Assembly: GCA_002315555.1 (NCBI GenBank)
Contig: DCHF01000035.1
Coordinates: 1 to 50,801, forward strand
Origin: Lachnospiraceae bacterium UBA1759
Lineage (GTDB): Bacteria; Bacillota; Clostridia; Lachnospirales; Lachnospiraceae
DNA: 50,801 bases
Reading direction: 5' to 3'
Made by a program: the position numbers and the translations under genes. Shown here in pieces: positions 22,890 to 31,505 of the stretch; position 1 is the stretch's first letter, and every line of letters starts with the position of its first letter. The notes below the pieces were generated by a model, which was given only the letters and a program-made list of their open reading frames with translations, was not told the origin of the DNA and did no database searches.

Positions 22890-25262
22890 TTACTTTGAAA
22901 GCGCCGCGATCAAAGTCAGCACCTTTCCGACGGACGATGTCCACACTTCCTTATAGGTCGCGTTGTTTTCCACCGGCCAGTACGGTACATCCTCGTTTCC
23001 GCGCGTTTCCATGCCGACCGGGACCGCCCCCGTCATCTCGCCGTTCAACGCGCCGTAGAGCGCCGGGAAACGGCTGCCTTCGCCGTACATGAGCGACTGA
23101 CCGAAGGGGTTCCGTCCGAACAGGAAATAAAGCTGTTCTCTTCCGATCTCCGTCAGCTGTTCATCGCAAAGACACGCACCGATGTTCGCCGCACTGAGAC
23201 CTTCGGAGAGATGTACCGCCGCATTTCCGCGGAAGGAGAACCAGACCGGGAACATCCTGACGACGTACTCCGGTGTGAGCTTTGCGGCATTTTCCAACTG
23301 CTCTTTATAATTCTCCTTTTCATCCTCATACGCCGTCAGAAGATGCAGCAGTTCAAAGACGGCGCTGTCCAGGTACTCGTCGGTCTTATGAATACCGGCG
23401 GGCTGCATGCCGTAGGGCGCGCTGTATCCGGACATGCACTTCAGATATTCACCGTACAGCGCGAGTGCCTGTCTCCAACGTGCGTTTTCCGCATGGTCCG
23501 GCAGGACGCGGAGTGCTTCGGTGAAGCATTCCGTGAAGCATTCATAACGGGCCTGATGGTTGAAGTGTACGATCGTTTTCTTCGTATCATCACGGTAGAA
23601 GAAGCCCCGGACCGGGCATCCCCCGGTGCCGCCGGTCTCCTGGCAGTTCATGACCTCCGCAAGATGACGCGCGACCGCCTGTTCATATTCGCCGTCCCCC
23701 GTCTGTTCGTAAAGGCGCGCCGCCGTGCGGGCCGCCACCGCGTGATACAGGGAAATACTGCTGTTATAGGTATGCTCGTAGAAGCTCGGAAGCTCAGGGC
23801 CGCGTTCGGCAAAAGCCTTCTCCGCATGGGCAAAGTCCTCAATGGCTGCGGCGATGCACTTGTCGGAAAGCTCCGGGTCCATCGTTCGGAAGCCCGTGGC
23901 CGCCTCCGCCTCCACGCCCGCAAGCAGGTAATTTTCAAAGGAGTGGTCATGGACGCGGGCTGCGCAGTCGTCAAAGGTGCCGATGAATCCGTCGGTCCAG
24001 CGGCAGATCCCCGCACTCGTGGCGCGGAAGCCGTCGCCGAAACGCGTTTTCAGCACAAAATCGATGCCCCACGCCGCTTCTTCCATGATGCGCGCATAAA
24101 GTGCCGTATGCTTCCCGCGGACCGCCTCCGCGGCCTTTAACAGCGCGGACGCGACCTCGCCGGTCTGCAGCGTCTGCTGGCTGACATCGCCCGCATCGTG
24201 CCATCCGCCGTTATACACGATCGTCTTTCCCGCGTGCTTCGCGAGAATGTCCGTATGGCAGGTGCCGTGTCCCCGTCCGATAGGGCATCCGCACCGCTCG
24301 CTGTACAAATAATTGACCGCTTTCCAAAGCGCCCGGTACCAGGGATCCCCGGAGATCGTAAACACCGGTGATTCCGCGTTTCCGCACTTGATCCGGTACG
24401 TCCCGCTCTCGCAGAGTACAGAAAGATCACAGACCGTAAACGTGCCCTTTTCGTTAACGACTATCTCCGTTTTTCCGGAAAAGACCGTCTCATCGGAGTC
24501 CGCGCGTACGACCGTAAAGATGTCCGCTTCCTCCGATGTCACCGCAGTCTTCTTTCCTTCCGCCGCATATCCGTTGGTCGGGCAGACCACGAGTCCCGGG
24601 TCCGTTTCCCAGCCGAGCGTATGACTGACCTGCTCCACCGCTTCCAGCCGGATATTGCGGATCTCCACGGAGATCACGTCCTCCATGGAAAGCTCCTTGC
24701 CGTAGCTGTTTACCTGGAACGTGAACCCGGTCACAAGATCGCGCGGCAGAGACGGAAACTCCCAGATCACGGTGTTCCACCGGCCGTTTCTCAAATATAC
24801 GGTGTGGAAGCCCTCGCGCATATAGCGGTCCGGAATCTTCACTTCGCCGTCGTTGTAAAGCTGAAGCGAAAGCATCGGCGAATGCATGCCCTTCGTGCGG
24901 GGATACACTTCAAACACGATGCGGTTATACGCGCGCCAGTCGGAACGGGAAGGGATCAGGCTCGCGTTCAGCGCGCCGAAATTGCAGTAATCGCCGTCCT
25001 CGGGGCAGCCCTCCGGCCAATGTTCCATACGCGCCGGCGCGGAAAGAAGCACAGCCCCCTCTGTATCTTTTGAAAGTACCGCACTTCCGTTTCCGGTCAG
25101 TACGAATGCCGAAGCCTCCCGGCCGTCCCAAAGCGGTGCGCTGTCCTTCACATCCTTTTCCGCAAAAAAGCGGTCCAGACTGTCGCGGTCATCCGGCAGC
25201 ATGCGGAAATGCACCATGCCGGAAGCCATAAGCTCCTGTTCAAATTCCCGGTCCGTCTTCAT
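22890..25262 (-). CDS. Glycoside hydrolase family 9 enzyme (endoglucanase/exoglucosidase-like), cytosolic
   Basis: An inverting beta-glucan hydrolase family. Residues 1-220 form a beta-rich region resembling a carbohydrate-binding domain (RIVFEVYPRTKGMHSPMLSL). Residues about 225-305 look like the Ig-like CelD_N domain (DLSVLCESGTYRIKCGNAES). The (alpha/alpha)6 barrel starts about 307. Its catalytic-base motif is YNGGWHDAGDVS (Asp356, Asp359). The C-terminal FLFGRNPFGQSLMYGEGSRF and WPVENNATYKEVWTSS supply the second family signature; Glu765 is the likely acid. There is no signal peptide, unusual for GH9, so it probably cleaves imported oligosaccharides. The length is 790 residues. It follows hemW by 12 bases. 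The substrate (cellodextrin, mixed-linkage glucan or other) is unknown. Confidence 0.86.
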   Translation of the reverse strand: MKTDREFEQELMASGMVHFRMLPDDRDSLDRFFAEKDVKDSAPLWDGREASAFVLTGNGSAVLSKDTEGAVLLSAPARMEHWPEGCPEDGDYCNFGALNASLIPSRSDWRAYNRIVFEVYPRTKGMHSPMLSLQLYNDGEVKIPDRYMREGFHTVYLRNGRWNTVIWEFPSLPRDLVTGFTFQVNSYGKELSMEDVISVEIRNIRLEAVEQVSHTLGWETDPGLVVCPTNGYAAEGKKTAVTSEEADIFTVVRADSDETVFSGKTEIVVNEKGTFTVCDLSVLCESGTYRIKCGNAESPVFTISGDPWYRALWKAVNYLYSERCGCPIGRGHGTCHTDILAKHAGKTIVYNGGWHDAGDVSQQTLQTGEVASALLKAAEAVRGKHTALYARIMEEAAWGIDFVLKTRFGDGFRATSAGICRWTDGFIGTFDDCAARVHDHSFENYLLAGVEAEAATGFRTMDPELSDKCIAAAIEDFAHAEKAFAERGPELPSFYEHTYNSSISLYHAVAARTAARLYEQTGDGEYEQAVARHLAEVMNCQETGGTGGCPVRGFFYRDDTKKTIVHFNHQARYECFTECFTEALRVLPDHAENARWRQALALYGEYLKCMSGYSAPYGMQPAGIHKTDEYLDSAVFELLHLLTAYEDEKENYKEQLENAAKLTPEYVVRMFPVWFSFRGNAAVHLSEGLSAANIGACLCDEQLTEIGREQLYFLFGRNPFGQSLMYGEGSRFPALYGALNGEMTGAVPVGMETRGNEDVPYWPVENNATYKEVWTSSVGKVLTLIAALSK

Positions 25263-25274
25263 GTCAGCCTCCTG

Positions 25275-26456
25275 TTATAAAAAATCCTCAAATACCAAAT
25301 TGGATACGTCGAGTCCGTACTCAGTAAGCCGGATCCGGCCGTTTTCCCGGATCAGGGTCCCGTAGCGGACGTGCTTTTCGATCACGGGGCCATAGACCGT
25401 ATCGATACCGGTTCCGAAGCGTTCTGCAAACTCTTCTTCCGAAATGCCGCGTGTCATGCGAAGTCCCAGGATCATAAATTCCGCCATCCGCTCCTCCGGG
25501 GTGAGGTCCTCGACCTCCTCCTTCGGAAGGCGCCGATAGTTCAAAGCGCAGGCGTTCTTTTCGCGGTGAAGCGTCCCGTCCACCGTTTCGCCATATGAAG
25601 CCGCAGCCGCGCCGAAACCGAAGTAGGGAACACCGGTCCAGTAGCCGGTGTTGTGACGGCACTCATAGCCGGGCTTTGCATAGTTGGAGATCTCATAGCG
25701 TTCGTAGCCGGATGCCTGCAGGACCGCTTTTGTGGCGCGGTACATCGCCCGGTCCTCCTCTTCCGTCGGGAGTGCGCTCGCATCTGCCCCGTACAATGCG
25801 TAAAAAGGCGTGTTTTCCTCGATGATGAGGCTGTAGCAGGAAAGATGCTCGGGTGAAAGTGAAAGCACCTTTTTGAGCGTGTTTTCGTGGTCCGCCGCGG
25901 TCTGCCCCGGCAGTCCCGACATCAGGTCGATGTTGATATTCGTAAACCCGGCCGCACGTGCCGCACGGTAGTTTTCCAAAAACTCTTCATACGTGTGGAT
26001 CCGTCCGAGCATTTCAAGAAGCCCGTTATCCGCGGACTGCAGTCCGATGGACAGACGGTTCACCCCGGCTCTTTTGTACACGGCAAGCTTCTCTTTGTTC
26101 AGCGTGCCGGGGTTGGCCTCCATGCTGATCTCCGCGGCGGGATCGACCGTGAAGGTCTCCCGGATGCTTTCAAGCAGCTCCGCGATCCGTTCGGGCTCCA
26201 CGGAAGACGGTGTTCCGCCGCCGATGAAGATGCTCGAAATTACGTACGCATCCGCCGGTCCGTATATCGCGTTCGCAGGACCATCGCCCGCGTCCGTCTT
26301 CCCGAAGGAACGGATCTCCGCGTTCAGATCCCGGAAATACGCTGCCTTCTTCTCCACATCATACGCCCCGGAAAAGAAATCGCAGTACGCGCACTTTTTA
26401 ACGCAAAACGGAATGTGAACATAGATTTCAGCATTCCTTTTCTGCCTTGCTTCCAT
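25275..26456 (-). CDS. hemW: Radical SAM heme-handling protein HemW (HemN-like)
   Basis: A HemN relative now regarded as a heme chaperone; many databases still call it oxygen-independent coproporphyrinogen III oxidase. The radical-SAM motif is PFCVKKCAYCDF (Cys18, Cys22, Cys25). IFIGGGTPSSVEPERI, ISMEANPGTLNKEKL, NRLSIGLQSADNGLLEMLGR and NINIDLMSGLPGQT follow in family order. The length, 393 residues, is near the usual 380. I chose ATG 26456 (MEARQKRNAEIYVHIPF) because GGAG lies seven bases upstream; a GTG two codons earlier is too close to it. It sits 20 bases after lepA, the lepA-hemW order common in Firmicutes. Confidence 0.92.
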   Translation of the reverse strand: MEARQKRNAEIYVHIPFCVKKCAYCDFFSGAYDVEKKAAYFRDLNAEIRSFGKTDAGDGPANAIYGPADAYVISSIFIGGGTPSSVEPERIAELLESIRETFTVDPAAEISMEANPGTLNKEKLAVYKRAGVNRLSIGLQSADNGLLEMLGRIHTYEEFLENYRAARAAGFTNINIDLMSGLPGQTAADHENTLKKVLSLSPEHLSCYSLIIEENTPFYALYGADASALPTEEEDRAMYRATKAVLQASGYERYEISNYAKPGYECRHNTGYWTGVPYFGFGAAAASYGETVDGTLHREKNACALNYRRLPKEEVEDLTPEERMAEFMILGLRMTRGISEEEFAERFGTGIDTVYGPVIEKHVRYGTLIRENGRIRLTEYGLDVSNLVFEDFL

Positions 26457-26476
26457 AATCACACTCCGTTATTCGA

Positions 26477-28294
26477 TCAGTCTTCGTCCAGTTTTAATAC
26501 GGACATGAATGCGCTCTGCGGGATCTCGACACTACCGAAGGTCCTCATGCGCTTCTTGCCTTCCTTTTGCTTTTCCAAAAGCTTTTTCTTACGGGAAATA
26601 TCACCGCCGTAGCACTTGGCCAGGACGTCCTTGCGGACAGCCTTGACAGTCTCGCGGGCAATGATCTTGGATCCGATGGCCGCCTGTACCGGAATCTCGA
26701 ACAGGTGCTTCGGTATCTCATCCTTCAGCTTTTCGCACATGCGGCGGCCGCGGTCATAAGCGCTGCCGGCATAGACGATGAAGGACAGTGCGTCGATCTC
26801 CTCGCGATTAACAAGGATATCGAGCTTGACGAGCTCGGACTTCACATAGCCCTTCAGCTCGTAATCAAAGGAGGCATAGCCTCTGGAACGGCTCTTTAAC
26901 GCATCATAGAAATCGTAGATGATCTCGTTCAGCGGAAGGTCGTATTTCAAAATGGCGCGGTTTGCCTCGATGTATTCGATGCTGTTGTAGATACCGCGAC
27001 GTTCCTGACAAAGATCCATGATCGCGCCGATGTACTCCGAGGTGACCATGATCTCCGATGAAACGAAGGGCTCCTCCATGTAATCGATCTCCGAAGGATC
27101 CGGCATATTCGTGGGATTCGTGAGCTCCACGACCTCACCGGTCACCTTGTGGATCTTGTAGATTACGGACGGTGCCGTGGTAACAAGGTCCAGGTTGTAT
27201 TCGCGTTCCAGACGTTCCTCGATGATCTCCAGATGGAGAAGGCCCAGGAAGCCGCAGCGGAAACCGAATCCGAGGGCGATGGACGTCTCCGGCTCATAGA
27301 ACAGGGACGCATCGTTCAATTTCAGCTTTTCAAGCGCGTCGCGGAGGTCCTGGTAGTGCGCGCCGTCGGCCGGGTAAAGGCCGCAGTAGACCATCGGAAG
27401 GACCTGCTTGTAGCCCGGGAGCGCCACCTCGCAGGGATTCGCCGCGGTGGTGACGGTATCGCCCACGCGGGTATCCTGCACGTTCTTGATGGAGGCCATG
27501 ATGTAGCCGACCATGCCGGCGGAAAGGCCGTCCGGCGACGGAATGTACTGGCCCGCGCCAAAGTAGCCGACTTCCACCACGTCCGCTTCCGCGCCGGTCG
27601 CCATCATGTGGATGCGGGTGCCGGCCTTCACGGTGCCGTTCTTAACACGGCAGAAAATGATGACGCCTTTATAGGAATCGTAAATACTGTCAAAGATCAG
27701 TGCCTGAAGCGGTGCGTCCGGGTCGCCGACCGGAGCCGGGATCTTCTCGACGATGGCTTCCAGCACATCCTCGATGTTCAGACCGCGCTTTGCGGAAATG
27801 CGGGGCGCATCCATCGCCTCGATGCCGATGACGTCCTCGATCTCATGCGCGACCTGATCCGGCATGGCGGACGGAAGGTCGATCTTGTTGATGACCGGGA
27901 AGACTTCCAGATCATGATCCAGGGCCAGATATACATTGGCGAGCGTCTGCGCTTCAATTCCCTGTGCGGCGTCCACGACCAGGATCGCGCCGTCGCATGC
28001 CGCAAGGGATCTGGAGACCTCGTAGTTGAAGTCCACGTGACCGGGGGTATCGATCAGATTGAAGATATATTCATTTCCGTCCTGTGCCTGATAAACGGTA
28101 CGGACGGCCTGCGCTTTAATGGTGATGCCGCGCTCACGTTCCAGGTCCATGTTGTCGAGCACCTGGTCCTGCATCTCACGTTCGGTCAGAAGGCCGGTCT
28201 TTTCGATGATGCGGTCCGCCAGGGTGGATTTGCCGTGGTCGATGTGCGCAATGATACAGAAATTGCGGATCTTTGTCATGTCCGTGTTTGCCAT
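26477..28294 (-). CDS. lepA: Elongation factor 4 (LepA)
   Basis: A ribosome-associated GTPase that acts on elongating or assembling ribosomes. The G domain has IAHIDHGKSTLADRIIEKTG, DTPGHVDFNYEVSRSL and PVINKIDLPSA. The LepA-specific C-terminal domain ends in AKCYGGDISRKKKLLEKQKE and GSVEIPQSAFMSVLKLDED, which separates it from EF-G and TypA. The length is 605 residues. AAGGA lies nine bases before the ATG. It heads the lepA-hemW-GH9 transcription unit from the 28387-28415 promoter, with a palindrome in its leader. Confidence 0.97.
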   Translation of the reverse strand: MANTDMTKIRNFCIIAHIDHGKSTLADRIIEKTGLLTEREMQDQVLDNMDLERERGITIKAQAVRTVYQAQDGNEYIFNLIDTPGHVDFNYEVSRSLAACDGAILVVDAAQGIEAQTLANVYLALDHDLEVFPVINKIDLPSAMPDQVAHEIEDVIGIEAMDAPRISAKRGLNIEDVLEAIVEKIPAPVGDPDAPLQALIFDSIYDSYKGVIIFCRVKNGTVKAGTRIHMMATGAEADVVEVGYFGAGQYIPSPDGLSAGMVGYIMASIKNVQDTRVGDTVTTAANPCEVALPGYKQVLPMVYCGLYPADGAHYQDLRDALEKLKLNDASLFYEPETSIALGFGFRCGFLGLLHLEIIEERLEREYNLDLVTTAPSVIYKIHKVTGEVVELTNPTNMPDPSEIDYMEEPFVSSEIMVTSEYIGAIMDLCQERRGIYNSIEYIEANRAILKYDLPLNEIIYDFYDALKSRSRGYASFDYELKGYVKSELVKLDILVNREEIDALSFIVYAGSAYDRGRRMCEKLKDEIPKHLFEIPVQAAIGSKIIARETVKAVRKDVLAKCYGGDISRKKKLLEKQKEGKKRMRTFGSVEIPQSAFMSVLKLDED

Positions 28295-28318
28295 GTCATT
28301 TATTCCTTTTCTATAGTT

Positions 28319-28337
28319 CGGAAGCGGTCCGCTTCCG
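28319..28337 (-). repeat. Perfect palindrome in the lepA leader
   Basis: CGGAAGCGG T CCGCTTCCG, nine-base arms around one base, lies in the untranslated leader 25 bases upstream of the lepA start. As RNA it would form a seven-base-pair stem with a five-base loop and no U-run. It could be an operator or an mRNA-stabilising hairpin; nothing decides between them. Confidence 0.5.
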
Positions 28338-28386
28338 GATCGTCAGTCGATGATGTCTTGTGCGGCGCTTCTCACCGCATCTTTAT

Positions 28387-28415
28387 ATTATATAAAATCC
28401 GCGTCGTTTCGTCAA
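28387..28415 (-). promoter_or_regulatory. Promoter for lepA-hemW-GH9
   Basis: Minus-strand -35 TTGACG (28415-28410), 17-base spacer, perfect -10 TATAAT (28392-28387). Start of transcription is near 28380, giving an 85-base leader. It lies 15 bases after the capA-family stop, so lepA does not depend on that gene. Confidence 0.82.
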
Positions 28416-28429
28416 TGCCGCGTGAGGGC

Positions 28430-29998
28430 TCAGCCGTTCTCCGGTTCCCCGTCCGTTTCCTGCGTGTCCGGGGTCTCTTCGCTCTCTTCCTCCGCGCCGT
28501 TCTCCGTGCTCTCACTGCTTTCTCCGGCATCTCCGGCTTCTCCGTCCGTACCGCTTTCCGCTTCCGTCTCCGACGTGCTTTCCGTCGTTTCCGCTTCGGT
28601 CTGTTCCGTTTCCGTCTCCTCCGTCGTCTCCGGTGCCGCTGTGGGCGGAGGCGTGACGGCCGCGCTTCCCTTGCCGTTCATTTCATCGACCACCCGGTAG
28701 AATGTGCTCAGCTTGAACGGATAATACGGATTGAGACCGCCGCCCTGGAAATCGTGCGTTTTGATACCGTGACGCTCGGCCATCGCCTCCGTGTAATCGT
28801 TAAGACGCACCACATAAGCCTTATCCATGTCCCATTCGTAGTGTGTGACCAGATATTCGGTATCATATTCCGCGATCTTGACGCCGTCCTTTTCCACGGA
28901 CAGTGTGACACGGGCCAGACCGCCCAGCATGCTGATGGTCTCATCCTGCATCGAAATATAGTTACCGAGGGAATAATAACAAACGGATGTATTGCCGTTC
29001 GATGCCGTGATCTTGCGGACCGGCTCCACACAGTGCGGGTGCGTGCCGATGATCAGATCCGCGCCGCATTCGGTGAAGAATTCCGCCCAGGCCCGCTGCG
29101 AAGCGTCCTCCTGCAGTTTATACTCCGTGCCCCAGTGCGGGAAAACGATCGTAAAGTCCGCTTCCTTTTCGGCGCGCAGAAGTTCCTCCCGGATCTTCTC
29201 CCGGTTGGCATCCGTCATCAGATCGAGCACGTACGGCTTTCCCGCCGCACCGCCGCCGTTACTGCCGTAGGTACAGTTATACAGGGCGATCTTCACGCCC
29301 TTTACCTCGATGATGTCCAGCGCCGCCTGCGCTTCCTCGCTGTCATGCAGGCCGAGTACCGTGATCATCGGATATTTCTTCCAGAAATTCAGCGTGTTCA
29401 TCGCGCCGCTTAAGCCCTGATCCATCGTATGATTCGTGGCATTCAGGATCACGTTGAAGCCGGCGTTCACCTCCGCGTCGCCGAGCTCGGTGTAGACATT
29501 GAAGTTCGGGTAGTTTTGAAGGCCCAGCTGATTGCCGGCAAAGGGGACTTCGTTATTGACAACGGCGATGTCCGCGGCTGAGACCTCCTCTTCGATGGGT
29601 TCAAAAATGAAGCTGTAGTCGATGCTGCCGTCCGGCTGAAACGCAAGTCCGCTGACCTGTGGGTGCATCAGCATATCGCCGATGGCAACGAGCGTGATCT
29701 CCTTCTGCTTTGAGGATGCACTGCCTGCCTTCACGGGCTTTTTGATGTTCTTTGCGGCCTCCGTTTTATCTGCGGCGTAAGAGGCTCCTTCGGCAGCTGC
29801 CGTGTCCGTTTCGGGAACGGTCTCGTCCACGCGCTCCGCTGCTTCTCCGCTCATCTCAGGAAGAGGCGAATAAGCGGCGACCGTACATGCGGAAAGGACG
29901 GACAGAAACGCAAAAAGCACGGAAAAACACAGGATTTTTCCCGTGCATCTCCGCGCCATTATCGTTCTTCCGAAAAATTTCCGTAACATTTTTAACAT
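28430..29998 (-). CDS. CapA-family lipoprotein (PGA_cap metallophosphoesterase fold)
   Basis: The CapA domain occurs in poly-gamma-glutamate capsule loci and in many lone proteins of unknown role; it has a calcineurin-like phosphoesterase fold. A basic head and hydrophobic stretch end in the lipobox LSVLSAC, predicting membrane anchoring through the Cys. Domain motifs are VAIGDMLMHPQVSG, AVVNNEVPFAGNQ, ILNATNHTMDQGLSG, VFPHWGTEYKLQ, IIGTHPHCVEPVRK and YYSLGNYIS. A Glu/Thr/Ser-rich tail fills the last 75 residues. The start could be 29998, 29989 (best spaced from GGGG) or 29959 (GGAAG upstream). No capB or capC lies near, so a capsule role is doubtful. Confidence 0.87.
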   Translation of the reverse strand: MLKMLRKFFGRTIMARRCTGKILCFSVLFAFLSVLSACTVAAYSPLPEMSGEAAERVDETVPETDTAAAEGASYAADKTEAAKNIKKPVKAGSASSKQKEITLVAIGDMLMHPQVSGLAFQPDGSIDYSFIFEPIEEEVSAADIAVVNNEVPFAGNQLGLQNYPNFNVYTELGDAEVNAGFNVILNATNHTMDQGLSGAMNTLNFWKKYPMITVLGLHDSEEAQAALDIIEVKGVKIALYNCTYGSNGGGAAGKPYVLDLMTDANREKIREELLRAEKEADFTIVFPHWGTEYKLQEDASQRAWAEFFTECGADLIIGTHPHCVEPVRKITASNGNTSVCYYSLGNYISMQDETISMLGGLARVTLSVEKDGVKIAEYDTEYLVTHYEWDMDKAYVVRLNDYTEAMAERHGIKTHDFQGGGLNPYYPFKLSTFYRVVDEMNGKGSAAVTPPPTAAPETTEETETEQTEAETTESTSETEAESGTDGEAGDAGESSESTENGAEEESEETPDTQETDGEPENG

Positions 29999-30005
29999 CC
30001 CCGTC

Positions 30006-30038
30006 TATACATATGGTGTTTAGATCGACATACGTATA
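30006..30038. repeat. Inverted repeat in the capA-family leader
   Basis: TATACATATG (30006-30015) faces CATACGTATA (30029-30038) across 13 bases. In the minus-strand transcript it forms a ten-base-pair stem with one G-U pair. It lies between the -10 at 30042-30047 and the start codon, at or just after the transcription start, a position suited to an operator. Confidence 0.5.
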
Positions 30039-30041
30039 CAT

Positions 30042-30071
30042 AATGTAGCACCCGGCGGTCGGACGCGTCAA
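30042..30071 (-). promoter_or_regulatory. Candidate promoter for the capA-family gene
   Basis: Minus-strand -35 TTGACG (30071-30066), 18-base spacer, -10 TACATT (30047-30042). It is a weaker match than its divergent neighbour at 30090-30118. The inverted repeat at 30006-30038 covers the expected transcription start. Confidence 0.5.
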
Positions 30072-30089
30072 GTGGTCCGCCGTTTCTTC

Positions 30090-30118
30090 TTGAACGAAAT
30101 GTCAAAATATAGTATAAT
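30090..30118 (+). promoter_or_regulatory. Promoter for the SH3/NlpC-P60 lipoprotein gene
   Basis: TTGAAC (30090-30095), 17-base spacer, perfect TATAAT (30113-30118). Start of transcription is near 30125, followed by GGAAAGGAGG and the ATG at 30158. Confidence 0.8.
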
Positions 30119-30157
30119 TATTACGATTTTTAAGCATTTTACGGAAAGGAGGCCCTG

Positions 30158-31450
30158 ATGTACAAAAAGAAATACCGTCCCGCAGCGTTTGTTTTGTGCC
30201 TTGCGCTGTCAATGGCAAGCGCTTGTAATAAAGCGCCGGATGTTGCCGGATCGACGCCGGAAGTTACGCTCGAAGCGGAAAGCGAAACGACCGTTCGGGA
30301 AACGACCTCCTCTCTGAAGCCCGGTGTAAATTACGCCCGGAAGGATGAGCTTTCTTCCACCGCGGAAGCGCAAACGGAGGAAACGACGACCGAACCGGAG
30401 ACTCCGTCGCCGAACATCGGCCTCACGGCCCTCGCGATGGTCCCGAATTATGTAAATGTCCGCTCCGGTCCCACGACCGAAGATGAGATCGTCGGAAAGA
30501 TCTACAACTACTGCGCGGCGGAGATCCTCGATGAAGTCGCGGGTGAAGGCGGCAACTGGTTCCTGATGACCTCCGGAAACGTCAAGGGCTACATCATGTC
30601 CGACTATTTCCTGGTCGGTGAGGAAGCGGAAGCCATGCGGAAAGAGGTCGGTGTGCTGATGGGCACCGTCACGGAGGATTATCTTCGTGTCCGCTCGGAG
30701 CCGAATCTGGAGGATCCGGATAACGTTTTTACCTATTACGAACGCGGCACCGAAGTCTATATCACTGAAATGACCGAGGACGGCTTATGGGCCAAGATCG
30801 AGTCCGATGATGCCAGCGCCGGCTATGTTTACGGAGAATGCATGGAGATCCGCACGGTCTTTAAGACTGCGATCACCATTGAAGAAGAGGAAGAACAGCT
30901 CCGGTTAAAAGCCGAGCGGGAAGAAGCCGCACGGAAGGCGGAGGAAGAATATCAGGCCGCGCTGAAGGCACAGCAGGAAGCGGAGGCCGCTGCGGCAGCC
31001 GCGGCTCAGCAGCAACAGCAGCAGGCACAGCAGGGTTCCGCTGCGAACCCGGAAACGGCAAATACCGGAAACGAAGCCGCCGATGCCCTTCGCAACGCCG
31101 TGGTCCGGTACGCGCTCCAGTTTGTCGGCAATCCCTACGTACACGGCGGCCGCAGCCTGGTGACCGGTACCGACTGTTCCGGCTTCACATCGCTGGTATA
31201 CCAGCACTTCGGCTACTCACTCTCCTACACCCCCTCCGGCCAGTCCGAGCAGGGAACGCGTGTGGATCTTTCCCGGATCCAGCCGGGCGATCTTCTCTTC
31301 TACTCGAACAGCCAGAAATACCTGGGACATGTGGCGCTCTATATCGGCAACGGACAGATCGTCCATGCCGGCACGGAAGCAACCGGCATTCTGGTCAGCA
31401 GTGCTTACTACCGCGACCCCTTATTTGCGGTCCGGATCATTAATGATTGA
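30158..31450 (+). CDS. SH3b-NlpC/P60 cell-wall endopeptidase lipoprotein
   Basis: A peptidoglycan hydrolase that likely cleaves stem peptides next to diaminopimelate. The lipoprotein signal starts MYKKKYRPAAFVLCLALSMA and ends in SAC (Cys near residue 23). A Thr/Glu-rich stretch follows, then two SH3b domains (MVPNYVNVRSGPTTEDEIVG; GTVTEDYLRVRSEPNLEDPD), an Ala/Glu/Gln coiled coil (about residues 228-295) and an NlpC/P60 domain. Its catalytic triad fits Cys340 in GTDCSGFTSLVYQHFG, His391 in GHVALYIGNG and His403 in IVHAG. The length is 430 residues. AGGAGG lies before the ATG. It has its own promoter and terminator, divergent from the capA-family gene. Exact cleavage specificity is inferred from the family. 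Confidence 0.93.
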   Translation: MYKKKYRPAAFVLCLALSMASACNKAPDVAGSTPEVTLEAESETTVRETTSSLKPGVNYARKDELSSTAEAQTEETTTEPETPSPNIGLTALAMVPNYVNVRSGPTTEDEIVGKIYNYCAAEILDEVAGEGGNWFLMTSGNVKGYIMSDYFLVGEEAEAMRKEVGVLMGTVTEDYLRVRSEPNLEDPDNVFTYYERGTEVYITEMTEDGLWAKIESDDASAGYVYGECMEIRTVFKTAITIEEEEEQLRLKAEREEAARKAEEEYQAALKAQQEAEAAAAAAAQQQQQQAQQGSAANPETANTGNEAADALRNAVVRYALQFVGNPYVHGGRSLVTGTDCSGFTSLVYQHFGYSLSYTPSGQSEQGTRVDLSRIQPGDLLFYSNSQKYLGHVALYIGNGQIVHAGTEATGILVSSAYYRDPLFAVRIIND

Positions 31451-31456
31451 TAAAAC

Positions 31457-31494
31457 AAAAAGCCCCGGGACAGTGCTCTGTCCCGGGGCTTTTT
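31457..31494. terminator. Bidirectional terminator after the NlpC/P60 gene
   Basis: AAAAGCCCCGGGACAG and CTGTCCCGGGGCTTTT form a 16-base-pair GC-rich stem around TGCT. It ends the NlpC/P60 gene (+) and the converging DUF2161 gene (-). Confidence 0.93.
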
Positions 31495-31505
31495 ATCGGT
31501 CACTT

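Noticed and set aside
28295..28386. T-box or other large leader riboswitch before lepA
   Set aside because: The leader is about 85 bases and contains a single palindrome without the conserved T-box sequence or a terminator.
27149..29413. A 754-codon open frame on the plus strand
   Set aside because: It is antisense to lepA and the CapA-like gene, crosses their intergenic region and resembles no family. It is a shadow frame.
28430..29998. Poly-gamma-glutamate capsule synthesis locus
   Set aside because: Only a CapA-like lipoprotein is present; capB and capC are absent, and the neighbours are lepA and an NlpC/P60 gene.
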